Shown here in pieces: positions 15,575 through 21,832 of a stretch of DNA of 40,579 bases. The DNA is taken from IMG/VR virus record IMGVR_UViG_3300024518_000011, positions 1 through 40,579 of that record. One strand, given 5' to 3'. Position 1 is the stretch's first letter; each line of letters opens with the position of its first letter. Position numbers and translations under genes: made by a program. Under the pieces are notes generated by a model. That model did not search any database. It saw only the letters and a list, made by a program, of their open reading frames with translations, and was not told where the DNA came from. The stretch is from a virus.

Positions 15575-15849
15575 TATCGGTTCTGGAAATTGCCTTGCGC
15601 AATCGACGCTAATAGCTCGTTAGCTCTCAGGGCGAAATAACTGTCGCCCTGATATGGCGTGTATGCCCATCCCCGCACGCGGCGAAGATTCACAATGGGG
15701 ATATACTCATGATCGGGGACTTCCCGCTTCTCAGTGCCGGGAAGTTCTAGGATTGATGCTGGTGGTTCCGGTCCAAAAAACACCCTTGCTCGCTCGGCGG
15801 GTAGCCCAGTTGCCTCATCGAAATCGTTTTGGTGTACCCATTTCATCAT
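15574..15849 (-). CDS. Hypothetical protein (91 aa)
   Basis: The gene starts after AGAGGAGATAAG (ATG at 15849 or 15846) and overlaps the upstream stop. The 91-residue product starts MMKWVHQNDFDEATGLPAER and has an RVRGWAYTPYQGDSYFALRA segment. It is proline-rich in the middle. No family is recognised. It ends at the edge of the hairpin leader. Confidence 0.65.
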   Translation of the reverse strand: MMKWVHQNDFDEATGLPAERARVFFGPEPPASILELPGTEKREVPDHEYIPIVNLRRVRGWAYTPYQGDSYFALRANELLASIAQGNFQNR

Positions 15850-16184
15850 CTTATCTCCTCTTGATATTCTGCCCCATATCCAAAAAACTCGCCATTTGGG
15901 AAGGCTATCAATACCGTCGATTCGATCAGTTCTCCATCATTCCAGTACAAACAGCAAACTTTCGCTGCTTCCTCCCGCAGGTTTTTGAGATCTTCCCACG
16001 CGGTTTCTAGGTCGGTCACTGTCAAGTCTTCGTAGCGATACATCAAACCCCCGTCAATGCCGGGGGTATCCAAAAAATTGTTGACGTGTCCATCGATGTC
16101 AGTTTGGAGTGCGTCCAAACTGGCAGGCACGAAGTCGTCTTGAAAACCGCTCTCGCTGTCGTATGTCCCGAATTTCACTGGCAT
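15846..16184 (-). CDS. Acidic hypothetical protein (112 aa)
   Basis: The 112-residue product is strongly acidic (LDALQTDIDGHVNNFLDTPG, YEDLTVTDLETAWEDLKNL) and ends in a beta-rich part (ESTVLIAFPNGEFFGYGAEY). Small, very acidic phage early proteins often mimic DNA or bind host enzymes, but nothing specific is recognised here. AAAGGAGAGAATCTG precedes the ATG, immediately downstream of the second hairpin leader. Confidence 0.65.
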   Translation of the reverse strand: MPVKFGTYDSESGFQDDFVPASLDALQTDIDGHVNNFLDTPGIDGGLMYRYEDLTVTDLETAWEDLKNLREEAAKVCCLYWNDGELIESTVLIAFPNGEFFGYGAEYQEEIR

Positions 16185-16186
16185 CA

Positions 16187-16246
16187 GATTCTCTCCTTTT
16201 GTCTGTCAAAGCCCGGCGAGAATTAATACCTCACCGGGCGTTTTTT
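16187..16246 (-). promoter_or_regulatory. Hairpin leader cassette, copy 2
   Basis: GCCCGGCGAG (16211-16220) pairs with CTCACCGGGC (16230-16239), with one mismatch, and is followed on the + strand by GTTTTTTCTAT. The element, its orientation, the flanking GTCTGT sequence and its position just before a ribosome binding site match copy 1. Confidence 0.7.
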
Positions 16247-16426
16247 CTATCTCATGTTTCCGATGATTGTTTTGGACATTTTTATCGCTTGCGGCTTTGA
16301 AACGTAGCCCATCCCCTTTATCCAAAACCCGTTTCCTTTTCCTTCTGCCCATAGGGCATCAAACCCTCTTTGTTTCAAATCCCTGCGAATCGTATCGGCT
16401 GAACGTTTCCGTTCTTTCCGTGTCAT
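16247..16426 (-). CDS. Small basic protein, toxin-like fold candidate (59 aa)
   Basis: The ATG at 16426 follows AAAGGAGGCGATTTG. The 59-residue protein is basic: TRKERKRSADTIRRDLKQRG forms a helix, followed by FDALWAEGKGNGFWIKG and SKPQAIKMSKTIIGNMR. It may bind nucleic acid. No convincing family match can be claimed from sequence alone. Confidence 0.6.
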   Translation of the reverse strand: MTRKERKRSADTIRRDLKQRGFDALWAEGKGNGFWIKGMGYVSKPQAIKMSKTIIGNMR

Positions 16427-16479
16427 CAAATCGCCTCCTTTTGGAATTGTGTTGTTAGCTTGCCTATGCCCTGCACAAT

Positions 16480-16824
16480 CTACATATTCTTATATTCTGA
16501 GGGGTAGTAAGTTTTGAATCCTGTGATGCCTTTAATTTTTGCATATTCATGTCGATAACACGGCATGCAGTAGTCTTTTATCCATTCAAAAGCGGAAATC
16601 CTATCGGTAAAAACTTTATATGGAGATTTGTCGCCACAGCTGCTGTTTGGAGCAAAATCATCCACACGGTATAAATAAGCATCATTTTTTGTATATCGTG
16701 TGAAAACTGCCATCATCTGCCGTATGTCGTTGAAGATTATAGCCAGCTCAAATTTCTCGTTGCATGCAAGAACCCTAATCTCTATTCCCAAATCTTTTTG
16801 TAGTACTTTTTCATTGTATCCCAT
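16480..16824 (-). CDS. Hypothetical first gene of the leftward operon (114 aa)
   Basis: This is the first gene behind the strong leftward promoter and should be expressed early. The 114-residue product has an N-terminal beta-rich part (GIEIRVLACNEKFELAIIFN), an aromatic middle (YTKNDAYLYRVDDFAPN) and a cysteine pair in IKDYCMPCYRHEY. No family is recognised. AAAGGAATGAAAG precedes the ATG. Its A+T content is higher than that of its downstream neighbours. Confidence 0.65.
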   Translation of the reverse strand: MGYNEKVLQKDLGIEIRVLACNEKFELAIIFNDIRQMMAVFTRYTKNDAYLYRVDDFAPNSSCGDKSPYKVFTDRISAFEWIKDYCMPCYRHEYAKIKGITGFKTYYPSEYKNM

Positions 16825-16870
16825 TTACTTTCATTCCTTTCATTCCTTTCGTTTTCTTGCTACGTGGCAT

Positions 16871-16899
16871 ATTATACACTATGTGTCAACAGTTGTCAA
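16871..16899 (-). promoter_or_regulatory. Consensus sigma70 promoter, leftward (P-left)
   Basis: Read leftward, TTGACA (16894-16899) is followed after exactly 17 bases by TATAAT (16871-16876): a perfect consensus for both hexamers. It drives the leftward operon. The -35 box is part of a 15-bp near-palindrome, TGACAACTGTTGACA on the minus strand, a likely operator. Confidence 0.9.
16884..16898. promoter_or_regulatory. Candidate operator dyad at the divergent promoters
   Basis: The minus strand reads TGACAAC-T-GTTGACA, a 7+1+7 imperfect palindrome with six of seven pairs matching. It overlaps the leftward -35 box. A further half-site, GTTGAC, lies at 16930-16935 inside the rightward promoter spacer. 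A repressor bound to both could switch the operons. The binding protein is not known. Confidence 0.5.
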
Positions 16900-16917
16900 T
16901 AGTACTTTTCTTTTTTA

Positions 16918-16946
16918 TTGAAAAAAAATGTTGACTTTGGTATAAT
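16918..16946 (+). promoter_or_regulatory. Sigma70 promoter, rightward (P-right)
   Basis: TTGAAA (16918-16923) and TATAAT (16941-16946) are separated by 17 bases and lie 34 bases upstream of the HTH gene start. The spacer contains GTTGAC, a half-site of the operator candidate next to the divergent promoter. Confidence 0.85.
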
Positions 16947-16980
16947 ACTATTGAAAGTTGTAAAGAAGGGGGGATTTACC

Positions 16981-17190
16981 ATGAAGCGACTGGTTTCAGA
17001 AGCCGCAGAGGAATATGGAATTACAAGGCAGCGGGTCTATGCCATGATACGAGACAAGCAGATTATCGCATATAAAGAAGGCGGCGTGATGTTCGTCGAT
17101 ATGGATGAGTTTGCGCGTGTGATGCATGAGAATCGCTGGCGGCGTAAGATTTGGCGAGACTCACAACTCGCGGAAGGGGCGAAGCAATGA
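16981..17190 (+). CDS. Small HTH DNA-binding regulator (MerR/excisionase-like)
   Basis: The ATG at 16981 follows GAAGGGGGGATTTACC; an upstream in-frame TTG lies within the promoter and is rejected. The 69-residue product is a winged-helix HTH of the excisionase/MerR N-terminal type (SEAAEEYGITRQRVYAMIRD as the HTH, GGVMFVDMDEFARVMHEN as the wing and last helix). It is the first gene of the rightward operon and the best candidate to bind the adjacent dyad. Without an integrase, an excisionase role is unlikely. Confidence 0.75.
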   Translation: MKRLVSEAAEEYGITRQRVYAMIRDKQIIAYKEGGVMFVDMDEFARVMHENRWRRKIWRDSQLAEGAKQ

Positions 17191-17756
17191 ACGTACATGA
17201 AATGTCGCATTACAGTGGAATCTATGCTATCCAAAACAAGATGACGGGTGATGAATATATCGGGCATAGCAAAGACATACATGATCGTGTCATGATACAT
17301 CGTAGCCGTCTAAGAGCGGGCAATCACCCAAATCCGAGACTACAGAAAGACTTTCTAGAATATGGGGAATCCGCTTTCCATCTCATCATTATTGAATCTC
17401 TCGATGATGTTCACATTCTGAGGGACCGTGAACGGCACTGGCAAGGCATACGAAAGTCTAGTTATAGTCAAATTGCGGCTTCTGCCGACTTTGAGGCACA
17501 AACCCCCAAACTTGAGAAAATAATTACCCAAGAAGGGCTTGAGCTTCTTGACAGTCGGGAAGTTGCGCAATTGTGCGGTGTGACAAAGCGTACGGTTGGG
17601 ATTTGGCGTCGAAGTGGCGCATTGCCAGCCATCATCGAAAAAAGTGGCAGGCCGCTTTACAATCGCTTTGATGCCGTGAGGGTTGCACACAGTCTGCGCC
17701 CACGCAGATCCAGGATAGGCGATTCGCAAACCGCCACCCGTGAGGTGGTGGCATGA
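17187..17756 (+). CDS. GIY-YIG endonuclease fused to C-terminal HTH
   Basis: The start at 17187 overlaps the previous stop (ATGA) and gives 189 residues. The N-terminal domain has the GIY-YIG hallmarks: SGIYAI (10-15), EYIG (23-26), the conserved Arg34, and RDRERHW with the metal-binding Glu82. The C-terminal part (about 120-160) is an HTH (SREVAQLCGVTKRTVGIWRR) that would give target specificity. This resembles homing or segregation-type nucleases encoded freestanding in phages. It could nick competing phage or host DNA, or move itself. Confidence 0.85.
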   Translation: MNVHEMSHYSGIYAIQNKMTGDEYIGHSKDIHDRVMIHRSRLRAGNHPNPRLQKDFLEYGESAFHLIIIESLDDVHILRDRERHWQGIRKSSYSQIAASADFEAQTPKLEKIITQEGLELLDSREVAQLCGVTKRTVGIWRRSGALPAIIEKSGRPLYNRFDAVRVAHSLRPRRSRIGDSQTATREVVA

Positions 17757-17902
17757 AAGCAATCATCACCTATTCCACCATCTGGGACGTGATCATCTGT
17801 TTGCATCCGTCGATGCGCTGTTTTCAGCGAGTGCCGTTGTCTCGCGCTCGTGACTGGTGCATCGAACACGGGATTGAGATATGGAAGGAGATAGAGGTAT
17901 GA
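17753..17902 (+). CDS. Small early protein (49 aa)
   Basis: The frame fills the gap between two genes with ATGA-type overlaps at both ends. Its 49 residues begin MKAIITYSTIWDVIICLHPS and end CIEHGIEIWKEIEV, alternating hydrophobic and basic segments. There is no strong ribosome binding site, so expression would depend on coupling. No family is recognised. Confidence 0.55.
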   Translation: MKAIITYSTIWDVIICLHPSMRCFQRVPLSRARDWCIEHGIEIWKEIEV

Positions 17903-18411
17903 GATACACGGCAACAGTCTATTTCCACAACGGAGAGCGTATGAGCCGTTTTCTCGATGGATATGACAAGGTAGGCGCGGCTAATCTTGCAGAGCAGATA
18001 GCGCGGTGGGTGTTCCCGGAACGGGAAATCAAATGCATTCATATTGATGAACGTCCAACCATTTCGGAAAGAAGCTCATCGCAATGCGAAGGCTATCAGC
18101 CCGCGACACCCCAAGAGATTAAGTTGGGCAAACAGATTGAGGCGGAGATTGGCGTAGAGGCGAACTGGGCGCAGGCTGTCAAAGTCGCCAATGCGGTGCT
18201 GATGCGCACGGATAACGATGGGCACTATGACCCGTATCACCCCGTGCCATACAAATTTGAGGATTTAGATATATTTGAGGTCGTATGCCCCGATCTGTCA
18301 GCGAGACAAGTGAATACCATTGCGTTCGCTGAAACTGTCCTTGAGCGGGCCATACAGAGGAAAAATGATGCCGAAACGATTCAAGATAACGCGCCCGCTC
18401 CCAGTCCATGA
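17899..18411 (+). CDS. Hypothetical early protein (170 aa)
   Basis: The ATG at 17899 is preferred (AAGGAGATAGAGGT upstream) over an in-frame ATG at 17881. The 170-residue protein has an N-terminal alpha/beta domain (RYTATVYFHNGERMSRFLDG, GAANLAEQIARWVF) and a helical C-terminal region (ANWAQAVKVANAVLMRTDND, TIAFAETVLERAIQRKND). No catalytic motif was found. Confidence 0.7.
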   Translation: MRYTATVYFHNGERMSRFLDGYDKVGAANLAEQIARWVFPEREIKCIHIDERPTISERSSSQCEGYQPATPQEIKLGKQIEAEIGVEANWAQAVKVANAVLMRTDNDGHYDPYHPVPYKFEDLDIFEVVCPDLSARQVNTIAFAETVLERAIQRKNDAETIQDNAPAPSP

Positions 18412-18571
18412 GCGACTGAGGGATAGAGTGTGCATCGAAACGCCTCGCCAGTTTGCAGCGTGGTTTAGACTGCTACGGGTAGAAGGTACTGGTGAGGTCG
18501 TGATATGCAAGGAAACTGAGTTGACGGAGGTATCAGATGAGGTGTCCAATCTGCAAGAAGGATTTTCCTAA
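18365..18571 (+). CDS. Hypothetical early protein (68 aa)
   Basis: The ATG at 18365 follows AGAGGAAAA and overlaps the preceding gene by 47 bases. The 68-residue product (MMPKRFKITRPLPVHERLRD onward) is basic at its N-terminus and has an aromatic middle (FAAWFRLLRVEGTGEVVICK). The overlap with both neighbours lowers confidence. No family is recognised. Confidence 0.5.
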   Translation: MMPKRFKITRPLPVHERLRDRVCIETPRQFAAWFRLLRVEGTGEVVICKETELTEVSDEVSNLQEGFS

Positions 18572-18719
18572 AAAGTACGTGTGCGAGTCCTGGTCTCGTC
18601 CCGGCATAAAGTTTTTCGGTGCTGGTGGATTCGCTCTCTGTAATTTCAAATCGCATATTGCGGCATGTAAGAAACGCGCAAGGATGCTGGCTATGTCAGA
18701 GCCTGAAGGTGGAAGATGA
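18537..18719 (+). CDS. C2H2-like zinc-finger mini-protein (60 aa)
   Basis: The gene starts after GGAGGTATCAG. The 60-residue product has CPIC at residues 3-6 and later C and H residues in ALCNFKSHIAACKKR, giving a C-C-H-C pattern for one zinc, with a basic tail. It is coupled to the DNA methyltransferase by ATGA. It could help target the methyltransferase or regulate transcription; this is inference. Confidence 0.65.
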   Translation: MRCPICKKDFPKKYVCESWSRPGIKFFGAGGFALCNFKSHIAACKKRARMLAMSEPEGGR

Positions 18720-19951
18720 GAATATTGCAAGGGCATGTCCTGGACATGCTGAAAACGCTTGACGCTGAATCGGTGCATTGCTGCGTGACGAGTCCTCCAT
18801 ACTGGGGGCTTAGAGCATACGGCACCGAGCCGCAGAACTGGGGAAATTGGCGGGGCGAACTCGGAAGCGAACCAACGCCCGAAATGTACGTCTCGCATAT
18901 GGTTGAAATCTTTGATGAGGTTCGGCGGGTATTACGGAAGGATGGGACATGCTGGCTAAATATCTCTGATAGTTATGCGGCGAATAGAAGCTATCAGGTG
19001 AAGGACAGCAAGCATGTAAACGTTGGGAATAATGGCAGATCTTCGGTGCCGGACGGACTGAAGCCTAAAGATATGTGTCTGATCCCTCAACGTCTCGTCA
19101 TTGCCCTACAAGATGCGGGCTGGTGGGTACGATCTGACATTGTATGGTCTAAGCCGAACCCGCTGCCTGAAAGCGTCAGGGATAGACCATCTCGTAGCCA
19201 TGAGTACATTTTTCTGCTCACCAAGACGAGAAGGTACTGGTATGATGCCGATGCGATACGGCGAAAAGCGCGTATTGGCGACCTCACAAATCCTAGCTAC
19301 CGCAAGCGTGGGAAAAGTGACTCACGAAAAAAGCATGTGAATATTAGCGGGATTAAATGCGCTCCCAAGAATAATGGTTTTTTTCAGGCGGAAACCGCAA
19401 ATGCCCGCTCAGTCTGGACGTTTGCAACCGGATCATTCAAGGATGCCCACTTCGCCACGTTCCCGCAAGAACTGGTAAGGCGTTCCGTGCTGGCTGGCTG
19501 TCCTGAAAAGGTGTGTAGGTACTGTGGGAAGGGGTGGGTACGAGAAGTCGAGTCGAAAGCTGGCGTAAGTAAAGACTGTCCAAAAACTCAAATGAGCCGT
19601 GAAGCGAGAGGACAGAAAGGCGCGACAGGTACTGTGGGACAGTCTGGGTCTGGCCGTGTCGATGGGTATCGCAAGACTCTTGGCTTCAGCCCTACTTGTT
19701 CCTGTAACGCTCCTCATGATGGCAATCCATGCCACCATTGCGGAACGGAAGGCTTCCGGGCGAGTGTTGAACCATGCTATTCGCCTGGCATTGTGCTTGA
19801 CCCGTTTTTGGGGTCTGGTACGACAGGCTTAGTAGCACTCCAGTTGAATCGAGAGTGCATCGGTATTGAACTAAATCCCGAATATGCAGAGATGGCAGAA
19901 AAGCGCATTTACAATGATGCACCACTGCTGAATGGCGTGGAGGTAATATGA
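18716..19951 (+). CDS. DNA N4-cytosine/N6-adenine methyltransferase with zinc insert
   Basis: The 411-residue protein is a permuted (beta-type) amino-methyltransferase. The catalytic motif TSPPYWG (25-31) comes first, and the SAM-binding FLGSGTTG (364-371), followed by IGIELNPEYAEMA, lies at the C-terminus. An insert contains CRYC (267-270), CSC (328-330) and CHHC (339-342), a probable zinc-binding target-recognition module. It transfers methyl groups to DNA and, with no restriction enzyme nearby, is an orphan enzyme likely used to evade host restriction or to mark phage DNA. Its recognition sequence is unknown. Confidence 0.9.
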   Translation: MRILQGHVLDMLKTLDAESVHCCVTSPPYWGLRAYGTEPQNWGNWRGELGSEPTPEMYVSHMVEIFDEVRRVLRKDGTCWLNISDSYAANRSYQVKDSKHVNVGNNGRSSVPDGLKPKDMCLIPQRLVIALQDAGWWVRSDIVWSKPNPLPESVRDRPSRSHEYIFLLTKTRRYWYDADAIRRKARIGDLTNPSYRKRGKSDSRKKHVNISGIKCAPKNNGFFQAETANARSVWTFATGSFKDAHFATFPQELVRRSVLAGCPEKVCRYCGKGWVREVESKAGVSKDCPKTQMSREARGQKGATGTVGQSGSGRVDGYRKTLGFSPTCSCNAPHDGNPCHHCGTEGFRASVEPCYSPGIVLDPFLGSGTTGLVALQLNRECIGIELNPEYAEMAEKRIYNDAPLLNGVEVI

Positions 19952-20121
19952 ACTGTAAAAGCTGTAACGATAAAGGTTCCATCCTCTTTCGTGGCGCTCC
20001 TGTCAGTTGTCCGACCTGCGTCGAAAGACGAAAAATGAAGGCAAAACGCGACCTGAAACGCCGTCAGAACCGGCGAGACGGCATCACACGAAACAAAAAT
20101 CAACGGAGGTGGCGACAATGA
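19948..20121 (+). CDS. Zinc-ribbon mini-protein with basic tail (57 aa)
   Basis: GGAGGTAAT precedes the ATG, which overlaps the methyltransferase stop. The 57-residue product has CKSC and CPTC pairs 18 residues apart, an ideal four-cysteine ribbon, then a strongly basic tail (ERRKMKAKRDLKRRQNRR). A DNA- or RNA-binding role fits. Its stop overlaps the start of the next gene (ATGA). Confidence 0.75.
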   Translation: MNCKSCNDKGSILFRGAPVSCPTCVERRKMKAKRDLKRRQNRRDGITRNKNQRRWRQ

Positions 20122-20552
20122 GTGGGGTACGTGAACAACTGGCACAATACGCTCACGAAGCATGGTCGGGATGGATGAGGTATCTGTTTGGCAAGTGTAG
20201 TTGGCGAGATTTGGGTGATGATCCTAATGACACCTATCTTATAATGCCGACAGTCCTCTATGAGCGATGGCAAAGACAGATGAATACAGCGTATGCTGAC
20301 TTGGCAGAAACGGAAAAGGATAGCGATAGGATAGAAGCCGATAGGATGTTGGAGATCGCCAACTCGGAACAAACTGCCACGATTGGCAGACTCGAAAAGG
20401 AGCTTGAGGAATTGCGTCAAAAGCATAACGCCCTGATGGTGGCGAATCGGCTGAGAGCCGAAAAGGAACAAACTAACCGAGGACTTCCACCGCTGCCAAA
20501 AGCGGGAGAGGTTCGGTATGGATACGAGGTGACAGACGGTGAGGGTGAGTAG
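20118..20552 (+). CDS. Conserved phage protein of HEAWSGWMRY type (144 aa)
   Basis: The ATG at 20118 follows CGGAGGTGGCGACA. The N-terminus MSGVREQLAQYAHEAWSGWM and the later VLYERWQRQMNTAYADLAET with KDSDRIEADRM match a widespread, uncharacterised phage family whose members share these motifs. It continues as a coiled coil (RLEKELEELRQKHNALMVA). The conserved Trp/His-rich part hints at an enzyme- or nucleotide-linked role, but none is established. Confidence 0.85.
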   Translation: MSGVREQLAQYAHEAWSGWMRYLFGKCSWRDLGDDPNDTYLIMPTVLYERWQRQMNTAYADLAETEKDSDRIEADRMLEIANSEQTATIGRLEKELEELRQKHNALMVANRLRAEKEQTNRGLPPLPKAGEVRYGYEVTDGEGE

Positions 20553-20760
20553 GCGACTGCTTGAAAATATGGCTCGGCGTATCATGCTGTCCTATCCGAT
20601 TGGAGACATCGAGATACAACAGCACGGACAAAACGGGCAGAACAAATTTACACTCTTTCTTGATGAGAGCGTCGCTCTGGCGCGGCGTCCATCACGCGAG
20701 GTTTATGTGTATCTTGAAGGTCTGTCCAATGGATTGGCAAGAGGAGGAAATGATGAATAG
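20539..20760 (+). CDS. Small hypothetical protein, GTG start (73 aa)
   Basis: The frame starts with GTG at 20539 (or 20545), overlapping the preceding gene, and ends inside the next one. The 73-residue product has a basic N-terminal helix (SRRLLENMARRIMLSYPIGD) and a beta-rich end (NKFTLFLDESVALARRPSRE). The weak start and the overlaps make it less certain. No family is recognised. Confidence 0.5.
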   Translation: MRVSRRLLENMARRIMLSYPIGDIEIQQHGQNGQNKFTLFLDESVALARRPSREVYVYLEGLSNGLARGGNDE

Positions 20761-21220
20761 GAATGAGCAGAACAGATACCTGACAACACGGATTATCATC
20801 GTGGTGGCGGTGTTGGTGGTACTGTTTGCGGTGTGGTTTGCCGTGGCAGATACTTACGACACCGAGTCGAGAGTGATGTTCGCCTGGACGCCGAGCGAAG
20901 TTGTTTCGGGGAAGGTGTTACTCGTCTCTCGGTACGCCCTAGAAATCCAGGTGCGAGGGTCTGATGAATGGCTACTGATCGATGACCAAATCTCACCAGT
21001 CATTGAATCTGAAGGGGAAGCGAAGGGCATGGTGACATACACCCTGAGCCTGAAAGAAGGGTCGCCGCAAAGTCTCAGTGTCAGGGTATGGTCTATCATC
21101 GATCTGTCCAACGGGAGAACGCTTGTCAGCCCCAAAAGCGAGGTCTCTGACTTCCACCATTACATTCAGATTGAATCGCCTGGGAAAGCAAGAGCTATCT
21201 GGTTTTTTGGCACGAGGTGA
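20753..21220 (+). CDS. Membrane-anchored extracytoplasmic beta protein (155 aa)
   Basis: The start at 20753 has GAGGAGG at ideal spacing. Residues 12-32 (RIIIVVAVLVVLFAVWFAVA) form one membrane anchor, and the rest (about 120 residues) is beta-rich, fibronectin-like, with YALEIQVRGSDEWLLIDDQI and LSVRVWSIIDLSNG. It should face the periplasm or cell exterior. Candidate roles are superinfection exclusion or spanin-like; no motif decides. Confidence 0.7.
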   Translation: MNRNEQNRYLTTRIIIVVAVLVVLFAVWFAVADTYDTESRVMFAWTPSEVVSGKVLLVSRYALEIQVRGSDEWLLIDDQISPVIESEGEAKGMVTYTLSLKEGSPQSLSVRVWSIIDLSNGRTLVSPKSEVSDFHHYIQIESPGKARAIWFFGTR

Positions 21221-21270
21221 AACTGAGATGTTATGACTCTCTGGAACTGGCGAATGTGGGCGTGATGACA

Positions 21271-21299
21271 TTGATATTTGGGCGTAAAAAGTGTATAAT
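21271..21299 (+). promoter_or_regulatory. Sigma70 promoter for the RHH gene
   Basis: TTGATA (21271-21276) and TATAAT (21294-21299) are spaced by 17 bases. The ATG at 21309 lies only nine bases beyond the -10 box, so the transcript should have almost no leader. Confidence 0.85.
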
Positions 21300-21308
21300 A
21301 GATGTATT

Positions 21309-21521
21309 ATGAAAAGACTAAATATTGCTATTTCAGACGTGTTACACGCCAGGCTGAAAACCCATGCGAAGGAACTGGAAATCTCACGAACGGAGATTAT
21401 CAGGCGTGCGCTGATGATATACGTTCCACCATTGAAAGATGAATATGTGGACCCGTTCACACAACTAGCAATGCATGAAAAATCTGCTACATCTAGCGAG
21501 ACAACGAAAGCCGGGGCGTAG
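21309..21521 (+). CDS. Ribbon-helix-helix (CopG/Arc-like) regulator
   Basis: The ATG at 21309 gives 70 residues. MKRLNIAISDVLHARLKTHA starts with the beta strand, and ELEISRTEIIRRALMIYV supplies the second helix of an RHH DNA-binding fold; the C-terminal tail is disordered. Such proteins dimerise and bind operators in the major groove. It has a private promoter upstream and an intrinsic terminator at its stop codon, so it is a self-contained unit inside the early operon. Confidence 0.85.
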   Translation: MKRLNIAISDVLHARLKTHAKELEISRTEIIRRALMIYVPPLKDEYVDPFTQLAMHEKSATSSETTKAGA

Positions 21522-21544
21522 GTCGTCCTGGCTTTTTCTTTTTG
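21507..21544 (+). terminator. Intrinsic terminator after RHH gene
   Basis: AAAGCCGGGGCG (21507-21518) pairs with CGTCCTGGCTTT (21524-21535; two G-U pairs) around a five-base loop, followed by TTCTTTTT. The TAG stop of the RHH gene lies in the loop region. Confidence 0.8.
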
Positions 21545-21553
21545 GAGGGAATT

Positions 21554-21832
21554 ATGAGACTTGAGACAGTTGACAACAAAGAGCATGTCTGGTGGTGTTC
21601 TGAACACGGTATCATCCACAAGGTCGTAACCTGCAACGATGAGCTTGACGAGATTCAGCATAATCGGCATCACCGGACATGCTTCGCCTGTCGTGGTATG
21701 GAGGTTGAGCAACTTGCCAGAGCAGATGACCCAGAAGCTGCGATTTCCAATAGGCGCATTGAAAAAAAGATAGCTTGGTTGAACATGATCAAGAGCAAAC
21801 AGGGACAGCCGGGGCAAGAGGAGATCTTGTAG
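21554..21832 (+). CDS. Zinc-binding small protein upstream of the initiator (92 aa)
   Basis: The ATG at 21554 follows TTTTGGAGGGAATT. The 92 residues contain WWCSEHGIIHKVVTC and RTCFACRG, i.e. several Cys and His residues in zinc-ribbon-like spacing, followed by a helical charged tail. It directly precedes the initiator gene with no gap and may be a helper in replication, but no family is recognised. Confidence 0.65.
   Translation: MRLETVDNKEHVWWCSEHGIIHKVVTCNDELDEIQHNRHHRTCFACRGMEVEQLARADDPEAAISNRRIEKKIAWLNMIKSKQGQPGQEEIL

Noticed and set aside
16931-16946. TTGACT four bases before TATAAT as a -35 box
   Set aside because: The spacing is far too short; the real -35 is TTGAAA at 16918-16923. 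TTGACT is more likely an operator half-site.
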